Shown: positions 15,168-24,258 of the stretch, piece after piece
Numbering within the stretch: the first letter of the stretch is position 1
How the letters are laid out: each line of letters begins with the position of its first letter
NCBI GenBank assembly: GCA_018823415.1
Contig: JAHJIN010000195.1
Coordinates: 1 to 33,023 of the forward strand
DNA from: Chloroflexota bacterium
Lineage (GTDB): Bacteria; Chloroflexota; JAHJIN01
Reading direction: 5' to 3'
DNA: 33,023 bases
Notes under the pieces: generated by a model
Database searches by the model: none
Told to the model about the DNA's origin: nothing
The model's input: only the letters and a program-made list of their open reading frames with translations
Made by a program: the position numbers and the translations under genes

Positions 15168-16703
15168 CTCGCGCAGCGCCCGGTGTAGCACCTTGCCAGA
15201 GCCCGTGCGGGGCATCTCGTCTTGAGAGATGAACAGCACAGCCTGCGGCCGTTTGTACCCGGCCATCTTGTCCCGGCAGAAGGCCATGATCTCTTCCTCC
15301 GTGGGCGGGTCATCGGGGTCTCTCGGGATGACGAACGCCGTCACGCCCTCACCCCACTTGTCGTGAGGCAAACCCACCACTGCCACATCCAGGACGCCCG
15401 GGTGGGAACCGACCACTTTTTCCACCTCGCTGGGATAGACGTGCTCGCCGCCGGTGATGATCATGTTGTCCTTGCGGTCTATGATCTCGTAAAAGCCGTC
15501 CTCATCGCGGCTGGCCATGTCGCCGGCGCTGAACCACTCGCCTCTGAACGAACTGGCGGTCTTGTCCGGCATCTTGTAATACTCGTCAAAGAGCATCGGG
15601 CCCCGGGAATACAGCTCCCCTATTTCCCCCACGCCCACCTCGTTGCCGTCCCTATCCAGGATCTTGACGAAATCGGTGCCCAGGGATTCAAAGCCTATGG
15701 AACCCAGCTTACTCATCTGGTCCTCGGGTTTGAGCACCGTGACGATCCCGGCCTCCGTGGAACCGTAGGCCTCGTAGAGCTCGACGCCGGGGAAGAATTC
15801 CATGACCGCCAGCTTCATGTCCTTCCTCGCCGGGGCCGAGGAACAGAGAAGTTTCCGGATGGAGCTGACGTCATGCTTTCGAGCTTCTTCCGGCACGTTT
15901 AGGATCAGGCTATAGTGGGTGGGGATGAGCGAGATGAACGTGATCTTTTCCCGCTCGACGATCTCGAGTATCTCTTCAGCCCGGAAAGATCGCGCCGGAT
16001 GGATGTAGGCCGAGCCGCCGACGTACGTAAAGGTAAAAGTGAAAAAGGTCGAGTTGATGTGACACAACGGCATGATGTTCAGACACACATCGTGCTCGTT
16101 GAACCCAAAATCTACGGCGTTGATGAGATAAAATGCGATGTGCGATTCGTGAGACCGCACCACGCCCTTGGGTTTCCCGGTGGTGCCCGAGGTGTAGATC
16201 AGGATCCAGGGGTCGGCGGCCATCACGTTTGCCTTCGGCTCGCCCTCCGCCCCGGCACCGATGAACGCCTCGTACTCCCGGTAGCCTGGGCACTCCTCGC
16301 CCACGACAACGTAGCGGTCTGGGGCCACGTTCTCCAGGTCGGGCCGGATCGCGTCCACCGTGGGCGTGAACTCGTCGTGCACGATAAAGGCCCGGGCATC
16401 CGAGTTGTTGACGATGTATACCACCTCCGGCCCAACCAGGCGAAAGTTGATGGGCACGATGACCAGGCCCGTTTTCGCCGTTGCCAGATAGACCTCCACG
16501 ATCTCGATGCTGTTCTCCAGCAGGACCGCGACCTTGTCGCCCTTCTTCAGGCCCAGGGCCAGCAAGCTATGGGCCAGCTTGTTGACGCGCCGGTTCGTCT
16601 CCGGGTACGTAAAGGCTCGCTTCCGGTCCTTCAACGCGACGGTGTTGGGAAACTTTTTTGCGTTTACCTTGAGGATCTGTCCCAGGTTCAACCAGTGGGC
16701 CAT
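15147..16703 (-). CDS. AMP-forming acyl-CoA synthetase
   Basis: 518-aa class I adenylate-forming enzyme (acid + ATP + CoA to acyl-CoA + AMP + PPi). Motifs in order: IYTSGTTGKPKG near 172-183, YEAYGSTEAG, SAGDMASRDEDG, DRKDNMIITGGEHVYPSEVE, and the adenylation Lys504 in RTGSGKVLHR. No signal peptide. The substrate pocket is not readable by eye, so benzoate, cyclohexanecarboxylate or a fatty acid are all possible. ATG start with AAGGAGG. It lies next to an ADP-forming synthetase, so the locus carries both an irreversible and a reversible acid-activation enzyme. The C-terminal ASGQ comes from an intergenic repeat. Confidence 0.93.
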   Translation of the reverse strand: MAHWLNLGQILKVNAKKFPNTVALKDRKRAFTYPETNRRVNKLAHSLLALGLKKGDKVAVLLENSIEIVEVYLATAKTGLVIVPINFRLVGPEVVYIVNNSDARAFIVHDEFTPTVDAIRPDLENVAPDRYVVVGEECPGYREYEAFIGAGAEGEPKANVMAADPWILIYTSGTTGKPKGVVRSHESHIAFYLINAVDFGFNEHDVCLNIMPLCHINSTFFTFTFTYVGGSAYIHPARSFRAEEILEIVEREKITFISLIPTHYSLILNVPEEARKHDVSSIRKLLCSSAPARKDMKLAVMEFFPGVELYEAYGSTEAGIVTVLKPEDQMSKLGSIGFESLGTDFVKILDRDGNEVGVGEIGELYSRGPMLFDEYYKMPDKTASSFRGEWFSAGDMASRDEDGFYEIIDRKDNMIITGGEHVYPSEVEKVVGSHPGVLDVAVVGLPHDKWGEGVTAFVIPRDPDDPPTEEEIMAFCRDKMAGYKRPQAVLFISQDEMPRTGSGKVLHRALRERYASGQ

Positions 16704-16712
16704 GACTGCCTC

Positions 16713-16757
16713 CTTCGGTAGTCAGTAGACAGTAGTCAGACCATCTGGCTACTGAGA
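16713..16757. repeat. Intergenic CAGTAGYCAG repeat, copy 6
   Basis: The cleanest copy. On the minus strand CAGTAGCCAGATG is followed by GTCTGACTACTG, then TCTACTGACTAC, right up to the GGAGG of the next gene. The stop codon of the ADP-forming synthetase (CAG TAG) is its first unit. Confidence 0.9.
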
Positions 16758-18842
16758 TCTGATTAATGCCACGCGCGCATCCACCACAAAGACGCCGTCC
16801 TCATACGCGATGAGGGGATTGAGGTCCATCTCCTGGATCGCCGGCAGATCGGTGACCAACTGGGAGACGCGCTGGATGACCTCGATGATCCCTTGCTGGT
16901 CTATGCCTTTTGCCCCTCTGACGCCTTCGAGCAATGGCGCCATTGTGATGGCGGAGAGCATCTCCCGCGCCTCGACCGCGGTGACTGGCGCGATCTTGAA
17001 GGCCACGTCCTTGAGCACCTCCACATAGATACCGCCGATGCCAAACATCACCAGGTGTCCCAGCTCATCCTCGGCCTTGGCCCCCACGATGACCTCCAGC
17101 CCCCCGGGGAGGTGCTTCTGGACCAAGAATCTCAGGTCCGGGGCGTCGAGCCGGGCTTCCATTCTCTCCACTGCCGCCCGCACGGCCGCGCCGTCCCGCA
17201 GGCCCAACGCCACGCCGCCCACGTCGCTCTTGTGCAAGATGGACTCGGATTCGGCCTTGACCACCACGGGAAACCCTATCTCGGCAGCGGCACTCTCGGC
17301 CTCGGCGGCATTGTTCGCTATCCGCCAGTCGGCAGCAGGGATGCCATAGGCGGCCAGGATCTCGTAGGACTCGGCAGCGGTGAGAAACTCCCGCCCGGCC
17401 GCCTGTGTCTTCTGGAGGATACCGGCGGCCCGGTCCCGGTCCACGTCGTCAAATCGCTTGACCTCGCCCAACTCCCGGCACCGAATGTCGTTGTACCGGG
17501 CCAACGCCACCAGTGCCCGGGCCGCCGTGCCGGGGAACCCGTAACATGGCACGCCCCCGTCCATCAGCAGCCGTAGGGTCCCGGTCCACTGGCGCTTGTC
17601 CGTCATGAGGTTGCAGACGATGGGCTTTTTGCTGGCCTGGTTTACCTCGACGATCTCGCGGGCGATGCTTTCCGTATCCACGAAAAACGGCGTGACCATG
17701 TTGATGTACACGCTGTCGACCTGGTCTTCGTCCATCATCACGTCCAGCGCGGCCCGAAAGTGCGTGGCCCCGGCGGTGGCGAGCACGTCTACGGGGTTCT
17801 GGATCGCGGCCTCGGGGAACAGCACCGCCTCCAGGGTTGCCTTGGCCCGCTCGGAAAGGGGAGGTATTTCTAGCCCGGCGTTGGCGAATATGTCCGTGGA
17901 GATGACCGCCGGGCCGCCGGTGTTGGTGATCATGCCCACCCGGTTGCCCCGAGGAATGGGCTGGGAAGCAAAGGCCACGGCCGCCTGACACAGCTCTGCC
18001 TCGTCCATGAAATTCAGGATCCCGGCCTTTTCAAAGATGAGGTCGGCCGACATGTCTACCCGGGCGAGCCCACCAGTGTGGGAGGCGGCCGCTTTTGCCC
18101 CGACCTCGGTGCGACCGGCCTTCATCGCCAGGATGGGCTTTTTCGCCGCCACCCGCTTGGTCACTTCCAGGAACGTCTTGGACTCCCGGAGGCCCTCCAC
18201 GTACAGCACGATGACCCGCGTCCCCTCGTCCTCGCCATAGTACTCGATGATCTCGGGGATGGAAACGTCGCAGGCGTTCCCGTTGGAGGCGTACATGCGA
18301 GTTCCCACGCCCATCTCGGAAAACGCTTGATGGATCACCTCGGCCACGCCGCCGCTCAGCGCGACGATAGAGATGGCCCCGGGGTCCGGCCGCGTGAACG
18401 TGAAATTGCAATACGCCCGTACCTCCGGGTCCGTGTTGATGATGCCCTGGCAGTTGGGGCCGAGTATCCGGATGCCGTTCTCCCGGGCCCGGTCCATGCA
18501 GTCCTGCTCGATGGCGGCCCCCTCGGGACCGACCTCAGCAAAGCCTCCGCCGTTCAGGATGACAAACTTGACCCCTTTCTGCCCGCAATCTGCAATCGCC
18601 TGGGGCACGAACCGGGCCGGGATGACCATGTGGACCACGTCTACGGTGTCGCCGGGGACATCCAGGATTGACCCGTAGGCCCGGATGCCGCGCACCTCGT
18701 CTGCTTTCGGATTGATGGGATAGATGGGTCCCTTGAACCCGAAATCCACCAGGTTCTTGATGATCCGGTTGCCTATCGAGAGCTCTTTGGCGGAAGCGCC
18801 AATGACCGCTACCGACCGGGGCCTGAATAACGAGTCTAGCAT
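16749..18842 (-). CDS. ADP-forming acyl-CoA synthetase (fused alpha-beta, acetate-CoA ligase family)
   Basis: 697-aa NDP-forming acyl-CoA synthetase with both subunits fused. An N-terminal CoA-binding domain (about 1-130, RILGPNCQG at 125-133) is followed by the ligase-CoA domain with the phospho-His255 loop ASHTGGLA. The C-terminal ATP-grasp domain (about 475-697) includes HKSDVGGVALG. The reaction acyl-CoA + ADP + Pi to acid + CoA + ATP is reversible and often conserves energy in anaerobes. The start is chosen as the ATG at 18842, which overlaps the stop of the dehydratase gene (TGATG) with GGAGGAG upstream; a GTG one codon earlier is the alternative. The acyl group is unknown; aryl or alicyclic acyl-CoA is plausible from context. 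The last residue and the stop are repeat-derived. Confidence 0.92.
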   Translation of the reverse strand: MLDSLFRPRSVAVIGASAKELSIGNRIIKNLVDFGFKGPIYPINPKADEVRGIRAYGSILDVPGDTVDVVHMVIPARFVPQAIADCGQKGVKFVILNGGGFAEVGPEGAAIEQDCMDRARENGIRILGPNCQGIINTDPEVRAYCNFTFTRPDPGAISIVALSGGVAEVIHQAFSEMGVGTRMYASNGNACDVSIPEIIEYYGEDEGTRVIVLYVEGLRESKTFLEVTKRVAAKKPILAMKAGRTEVGAKAAASHTGGLARVDMSADLIFEKAGILNFMDEAELCQAAVAFASQPIPRGNRVGMITNTGGPAVISTDIFANAGLEIPPLSERAKATLEAVLFPEAAIQNPVDVLATAGATHFRAALDVMMDEDQVDSVYINMVTPFFVDTESIAREIVEVNQASKKPIVCNLMTDKRQWTGTLRLLMDGGVPCYGFPGTAARALVALARYNDIRCRELGEVKRFDDVDRDRAAGILQKTQAAGREFLTAAESYEILAAYGIPAADWRIANNAAEAESAAAEIGFPVVVKAESESILHKSDVGGVALGLRDGAAVRAAVERMEARLDAPDLRFLVQKHLPGGLEVIVGAKAEDELGHLVMFGIGGIYVEVLKDVAFKIAPVTAVEAREMLSAITMAPLLEGVRGAKGIDQQGIIEVIQRVSQLVTDLPAIQEMDLNPLIAYEDGVFVVDARVALIRSQ

Positions 18843-20080
18843 CACCGATTCTCCTCCAATTGCTCCATAAAGGCCTCGACGTTGGTCTGGGTCTGTTCAT
18901 CAGAGAGGCACCGGAGATCGTTCAGATCCCCGTCTATGATCAGGCTCGGCACGCCGGTCTTTTCCGTGAGTCGCTGCGGCATGCCGTAGCGACTATTCGA
19001 GTTATTGGGACACGTCCGGGCATTGTGATAGATGATGCCGTCGATCTGGAAAAAGTCCAGCATCCGCTCGATGTATGCTTCCTTGGCCTCGTCTGACCGC
19101 ACGATGAACAGCTCGGTATAGGCCCGGGCCATGCTCGTGAAGGGGTCCGCGGGGTCGAGGGCAGAGAATATCCAACTGTTGCAGTACGTGGATGCCAACA
19201 CGCAAGCCCCCCGGCTGGCGAATAGCTCTGAATGGGCGCGCAGCCGGCCCCAGACGGGCATGCCCTCCCAGTAGATCCGAAAGCGCTCGCCTGCCACGGC
19301 TCCCTCATGGTTCTCGACGCGTTCTTTTAGCTCTGCAAGCAGGACCTCGAAAACGTCCAACGCCTCCTGGGTCCCTCTGCCCACCACCGCCGGCCCCATG
19401 AGCGTGGTCCCGTCAAAGAACGTCACCGGCGAGGGAGCGGCCGCCGCCGTGTCCAACACCTCTTTCCAGATGTCGGAACACGCCCGGGACAGCGCCACTA
19501 CCTCTTTGAACTCGTCCATATCGAACGGCCGGCCCGCGACTTGCTCCAGGGGCTCGACCAGTTCTTCCATTTGCCGGGCGATGGAAAGCACATGGTCGTC
19601 GGTCACCTCGCCCACACCCCGGTGGGTATGAACGCCCAGCAGCGGCGCGTCGAACTCGCGCGCGTACCACGCAAACCAGTCCTGAACGTCTCGGCACTGG
19701 TTGGTGTTGTACATCAGCACGTCGGCCCGGGGCACGCGCTCGATCCCAAAGGGCTTGGTCAGCGGGGTCACGCCCTGCACGTACGCGCCAATGTCCGCCG
19801 TCAGGTACGAACAGATCTCCGGCGAGTAGCCCAGCGCGTTGGCGTGCCGGATGAGGTCCGTGGCCATGCGGGTGGAGCCCAGCATGGCCGAGTGGGTCTC
19901 GGGAAAATAGACCAGGAACCCCATCGCCCGCAGGATCTCGGCCGGGCCGACGCTCGTGCACCACGCGATCTTGTGCTCGCCGGTTTTGGATGCCTGGTCC
20001 AGTTCCAGGTAATAGTCAGCCATGAACTGCCCGATGTCGCGGGCCGCTGCGATCTTTTTTCGGACCACCTTCTCCGTCAT
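18842..20080 (-). CDS. 2-hydroxyacyl-CoA dehydratase D-component / benzoyl-CoA reductase-family subunit
   Basis: 412-aa member of the HgdB/FldB/BcrB-type family (HGD-D). Members hold a [4Fe-4S] or a double-cubane cluster and need an ATP-driven activase. Conserved-looking Cys are Cys41 (IAWCTSVGPAE, the family's first ligand region), Cys90 and Cys129 (NTNQCRDVQDW), with further Cys in ASTYCNSW and ARTCPNNSNSRYG. Class I benzoyl-CoA reductases and dehydratases use two different subunits of this family; only one is in the window. It could therefore be a homodimer such as the double-cubane proteins (YjiM-like), or its partner may lie elsewhere. ATG start with GGGAGG. Its stop overlaps the ADP-forming synthetase start. 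The only activase in the window is at 13342-14154. Confidence 0.88.
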   Translation of the reverse strand: MTEKVVRKKIAAARDIGQFMADYYLELDQASKTGEHKIAWCTSVGPAEILRAMGFLVYFPETHSAMLGSTRMATDLIRHANALGYSPEICSYLTADIGAYVQGVTPLTKPFGIERVPRADVLMYNTNQCRDVQDWFAWYAREFDAPLLGVHTHRGVGEVTDDHVLSIARQMEELVEPLEQVAGRPFDMDEFKEVVALSRACSDIWKEVLDTAAAAPSPVTFFDGTTLMGPAVVGRGTQEALDVFEVLLAELKERVENHEGAVAGERFRIYWEGMPVWGRLRAHSELFASRGACVLASTYCNSWIFSALDPADPFTSMARAYTELFIVRSDEAKEAYIERMLDFFQIDGIIYHNARTCPNNSNSRYGMPQRLTEKTGVPSLIIDGDLNDLRCLSDEQTQTNVEAFMEQLEENR

Positions 20081-20097
20081 GCGTCGCCTCCCTTCCC

Positions 20098-20163
20098 TCA
20101 GTAGCCAGATGCAAGTAGCCAGATCTGATTACTGGCTACCGATTACTGACTACTGTGTACTGC

Positions 20164-20168
<5 letters not shown>
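20098..20168. repeat. Intergenic CAGTAGYCAG repeat, copy 7 (longest)
   Basis: About 70 bases. CAGTAGCCAGATG and AGTAGCCAGATCTG are followed by a run of oppositely oriented units ending in TACTG (GATTACTG, GGCTACC, GATTACTG, GACTACTG, TGTACTG, CCTACTG). The stop of the dehydrogenase/hydratase fusion (CAG TAG at 20164) is in its right edge. Confidence 0.9.
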
Positions 20169-22041
<1,873 letters not shown>

Positions 22042-22052
22042 CCATTCCTCCT

Positions 22053-22103
22053 TGTCAGATGTCAGCAACCAGAAGTCAGACAAATCTCGGAAGCGTCTGA
22101 CTA
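22053..22103. repeat. Intergenic CAGTAGYCAG-like repeat, copy 8 (degenerate)
   Basis: GTCAGATGTCAGCAACCAGAAGTCAGAC and, in reverse orientation, GTCTGACTAC (22092-22103) upstream of the fusion gene. The units are recognisable but diverged. The 140 bases to its right, up to the cassette edge at 22245, show no gene; a GC-rich imperfect stem (CCCCTGCG with GAGGGGCG) may form there. Confidence 0.55.
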
Positions 22104-22244
22104 CACGCTTTTCTGCCCCTGCGAGTGGGCAAGTCACCGAGGGGCGTGGTTTTTCAGTACAACGGTATGGCTCAGGCACAGTGGCGGGTGAACGGAACGC
22201 CTATGCCAACATGTGTACTCCTGGCAAAACACTCAGCGTACCAT

Positions 22245-22283
22245 CAGCGGCGAAGCCGCTGTCGCCTGGAGCCGGTGTTAGGC
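22245..22283 (-). mobile_element. attC-like end (GCCTAAC core plus hairpin) at the 3' edge of the CPBP cassette
   Basis: On the minus strand the CPBP stop codon TAA lies inside GCCTAAC (22283-22277), the R''-type core of integron attC sites (RYYYAAC). A strong 7-bp hairpin CAGCGGC-TTC-GCCGCTG (22261-22245) follows. A matching R' core (GTTRRRY) is not seen downstream on the same strand, so if this is an attC it is truncated or degenerate. Confidence 0.4.
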
Positions 22284-23300
22284 AGTTTCCTCAGTAGTCT
22301 TGTACATCCCCGGACTATCAGCGGGTAGTCTTTTCCACATTCGATCGAGTACGATAACAAATAGCATGAAAACAAAGAGGAGTATGAGGGCACCTAATGT
22401 CCCGGTGAGAAAAGTGCCAGTGGTGTTCATCGCTGGATGAACCAGCGCTGTTACCAAAATACTTCCCTTTGTGCGGTTAAAGAACCACGTGAATATTACA
22501 GTGACCAATACAATCAGAACCCACTCAACGAGTGTATCAGAAGGACTCTTGGCTTCGATTCCCCCGAATCTCGCTGGCGCATGCCAAACTGCCCAAAGAA
22601 CCCCGAGGATTAGACTGGAAACGAGGGGGCTGAACTTGGCCTGAAGTCTCGGCAAGGCAAATCCCCGCCAACCGGGTTCCTCAGAAAGTCCACCATAGGT
22701 GATGTTATAGAGGTAGAAGAGGATCACCATCCCCAAGAGCTCGACATCCACCGTAGGATAGCTAGAAAATGGGGCTTCCATTCCCAGGGCACGACTCAGG
22801 AGATTTCCTAGGAGCCAAATGGCAGGGAAAAAGACAAGCGCCAGGAAGTAGTAACCAGGGGCGCCCCTTGGCTTGATATACGTGCGAAGATGAGCTCTTA
22901 CCCCCGGTATCGTGGAAAAGATAGAAGAAGCAACAAAAGCCGGCAGTAATCCGGTTATAACGCTTATGACCACTAAAGAAGAGGACAAATCCTTCTGTCC
23001 GTTAGTGATTAGATTCATAATGATGATCGAGCTGGCAAGGATCCACACGATGATAAATGCAATCACTGCGGGTTTGCGACTGCCCTGTCTAGGACGCGGC
23101 TTGAGGACAGCTGACAGCCCAATGCTTACCAGCGCAGGCGCAAAGACTCCCAGGCTGATTAAAGGCATCAGAAAATTTTGCCCGTCAAGAACAAGTTGTT
23201 GAAAGGATATCCATAACGCCCACGAGAATGCATAGGTCAGAACAAAGTACGCTATCAACTGATGACGCTTGAGGTATTCAGTCAGATTGGTCATATGCAT
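22278..23300 (-). CDS. CPBP-family intramembrane glutamic protease (Abi-type)
   Basis: 340-aa integral membrane protein of the CPBP (CaaX protease / bacteriocin-processing) family with about eight hydrophobic segments. The catalytic motifs are present: EEPGWR with Glu207, Glu208 and Arg212, and His240 in WAVWHAP. Family roles include processing of prenylated or leader peptides and self-immunity; the substrate here is unknown. ATG at 23300 with AAAGGATG. Base composition is unlike the neighbours: 27 of 60 G+C in the line from 22501 versus 39 of 60 in the line from 21121. Its stop is inside an attC-type core and its start lies 20 bases after another such core, so it is probably a captured gene cassette unrelated to aromatic metabolism. 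Confidence 0.9.
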   Translation of the reverse strand: MHMTNLTEYLKRHQLIAYFVLTYAFSWALWISFQQLVLDGQNFLMPLISLGVFAPALVSIGLSAVLKPRPRQGSRKPAVIAFIIVWILASSIIIMNLITNGQKDLSSSLVVISVITGLLPAFVASSIFSTIPGVRAHLRTYIKPRGAPGYYFLALVFFPAIWLLGNLLSRALGMEAPFSSYPTVDVELLGMVILFYLYNITYGGLSEEPGWRGFALPRLQAKFSPLVSSLILGVLWAVWHAPARFGGIEAKSPSDTLVEWVLIVLVTVIFTWFFNRTKGSILVTALVHPAMNTTGTFLTGTLGALILLFVFMLFVIVLDRMWKRLPADSPGMYKTTEETA

Positions 23301-23320
23301 TCATCCTTTCATAAGTGGCT

Positions 23321-23378
23321 GCCCAACTACTAAATCTGCGCAGTATTGCGTCTATCGCTCATCCGTCGCTTGTTAGGC
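23321..23378 (-). mobile_element. attC-like recombination site upstream of the CPBP gene
   Basis: On the minus strand GCCTAAC (23378-23372) and GTTGGGC (23327-23321) bracket 58 bases. They match RYYYAAC and GTTRRRY and can pair with each other end to end. The length is in the normal attC range and the next gene begins 20 bases after GTTGGGC, as in integron cassettes. The interior does not fold into an obvious long attC stem, so the call is tentative. No integrase gene is in the window. Confidence 0.4.
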
Positions 23379-23400
23379 GCAATACTGCGTATATCACTCA
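23339..23400. repeat. Imperfect 23-bp direct repeat containing a 12-bp inverted repeat
   Basis: Copies at 23339-23361 and 23378-23400 agree at 19 of 23 bases (pattern CGCARTAYTGCG then a TATC..CTCA end). Because each begins with a near-palindrome, CGCAGTATTGCG (23339-23350) and CGCAATACTGCG (23378-23389) are also perfect inverted repeats of each other. They overlap the attC-like site and may be its remnants or a separate mobile-element scar. Confidence 0.7.
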
Positions 23401-23435
23401 CCCAAGATATGGTTTGCGCATTTGCGGTTCCCTCG

Positions 23436-24257
23436 TCAGAGCCCCAGAATCCGCGCCGCGTTGCCGCCCAGGATCTTGTCCTTCGTCTCATCGCTCAGTG
23501 GCAGCCCGCGGATGATCTCGATGTTGCGGCCCACGTGAGGCATCCCCGGCCAGTCGGAGCCAAAGATGACCTTGTCCGCCACCCGCTCCAGTTCGGGAAA
23601 GTAGTCCAGCAGTTTTTGCGGGGGCAGGCCCGAGATCTCCATGTAGACGTTGGCGTGCAGCTTGGCCAAAAAATAGGCCCGGTCGTACCAGAAACCCCGC
23701 CCGCTGTGCACCAGCAGCAGCGTCAGGTCAGGAAAGTCCACGGCGACGTCATCCATGGTGAGCGGGTCGCCGTACTTGAGCCGTGCCCCCCGAAAGATAG
23801 ACGAGCCGGTGTGGACCATCACCGGGATGCCCAACTCCTGGGCCTTGGCGTAGAGCGGGTAGATGCGGTTGCTATTGGCGTAAAAGTGGTGATAAGTGGG
23901 GTAGAGCTTGAGTCCCCGGAACCCCATCTGGGTGACGTAGTGCTCCAGTTCGCCGGCCAGGTCTGCCACCAGGAAGGGGTTGACGCTGCAAAAGGGGATC
24001 AGGCAGTCTATGCCCCGGCAAAGCTCGGCCACGCCCTCGTTGCTCAGCATCCCGGTGGTGATGGGGCTGAGCTCGGCCAGCGCCACAGCATAGTCAACGC
24101 CGTTCTCACGCAGGAACCGCACGATGCCCTCCGGCGTCAGGATGTTCGAGACATAGGCCACCGGGTCCTCGATGGTCTCGCTGATCCAGTCCATGACCCA
24201 GGGATGCAGTTCATGGTAGAGGCCGGCGTGAAGGTGGAAATCGATAACCGGTGTCAT
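23436..24257 (-). CDS. Amidohydrolase-family metal-dependent hydrolase (amidohydrolase 2 / ACMSD type)
   Basis: 273-aa TIM-barrel amidohydrolase of the amidohydrolase-2 group (PF04909 type). Metal ligands: Asp6, His8 and His10 region (VIDFHLH), a His in VMVHTG, another in LLLVHSG, and Asp near 235 in FGSDWPG. Family members hydrolyse lactones or amides, or decarboxylate aromatic acids without oxidation (gamma-resorcylate or ACMS decarboxylases). In a cluster with BamA and BamQ it could be a decarboxylase or hydrolase feeding or clearing an aromatic intermediate, but the substrate cannot be read. The ATG lies one base after the stop of bamQ, so it is co-translated with it. Length is slightly short for the family but complete. 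Confidence 0.87.
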   Translation of the reverse strand: MTPVIDFHLHAGLYHELHPWVMDWISETIEDPVAYVSNILTPEGIVRFLRENGVDYAVALAELSPITTGMLSNEGVAELCRGIDCLIPFCSVNPFLVADLAGELEHYVTQMGFRGLKLYPTYHHFYANSNRIYPLYAKAQELGIPVMVHTGSSIFRGARLKYGDPLTMDDVAVDFPDLTLLLVHSGRGFWYDRAYFLAKLHANVYMEISGLPPQKLLDYFPELERVADKVIFGSDWPGMPHVGRNIEIIRGLPLSDETKDKILGGNAARILGL

Positions 24258-24258
24258 C

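Noticed and set aside
18842..20080. Calling the HGD-D protein a BcrB or BcrC subunit of a class I benzoyl-CoA reductase
   Set aside because: Only one such subunit and one activase are present, and the Cys pattern alone does not separate the subfamilies.
22042..22179. N-terminal extension of the dehydrogenase/hydratase fusion to 22179
   Set aside because: The extra 46 residues include repeat-derived sequence, and the family starts at MDIKKVGVVG with a strong SD before 22041.
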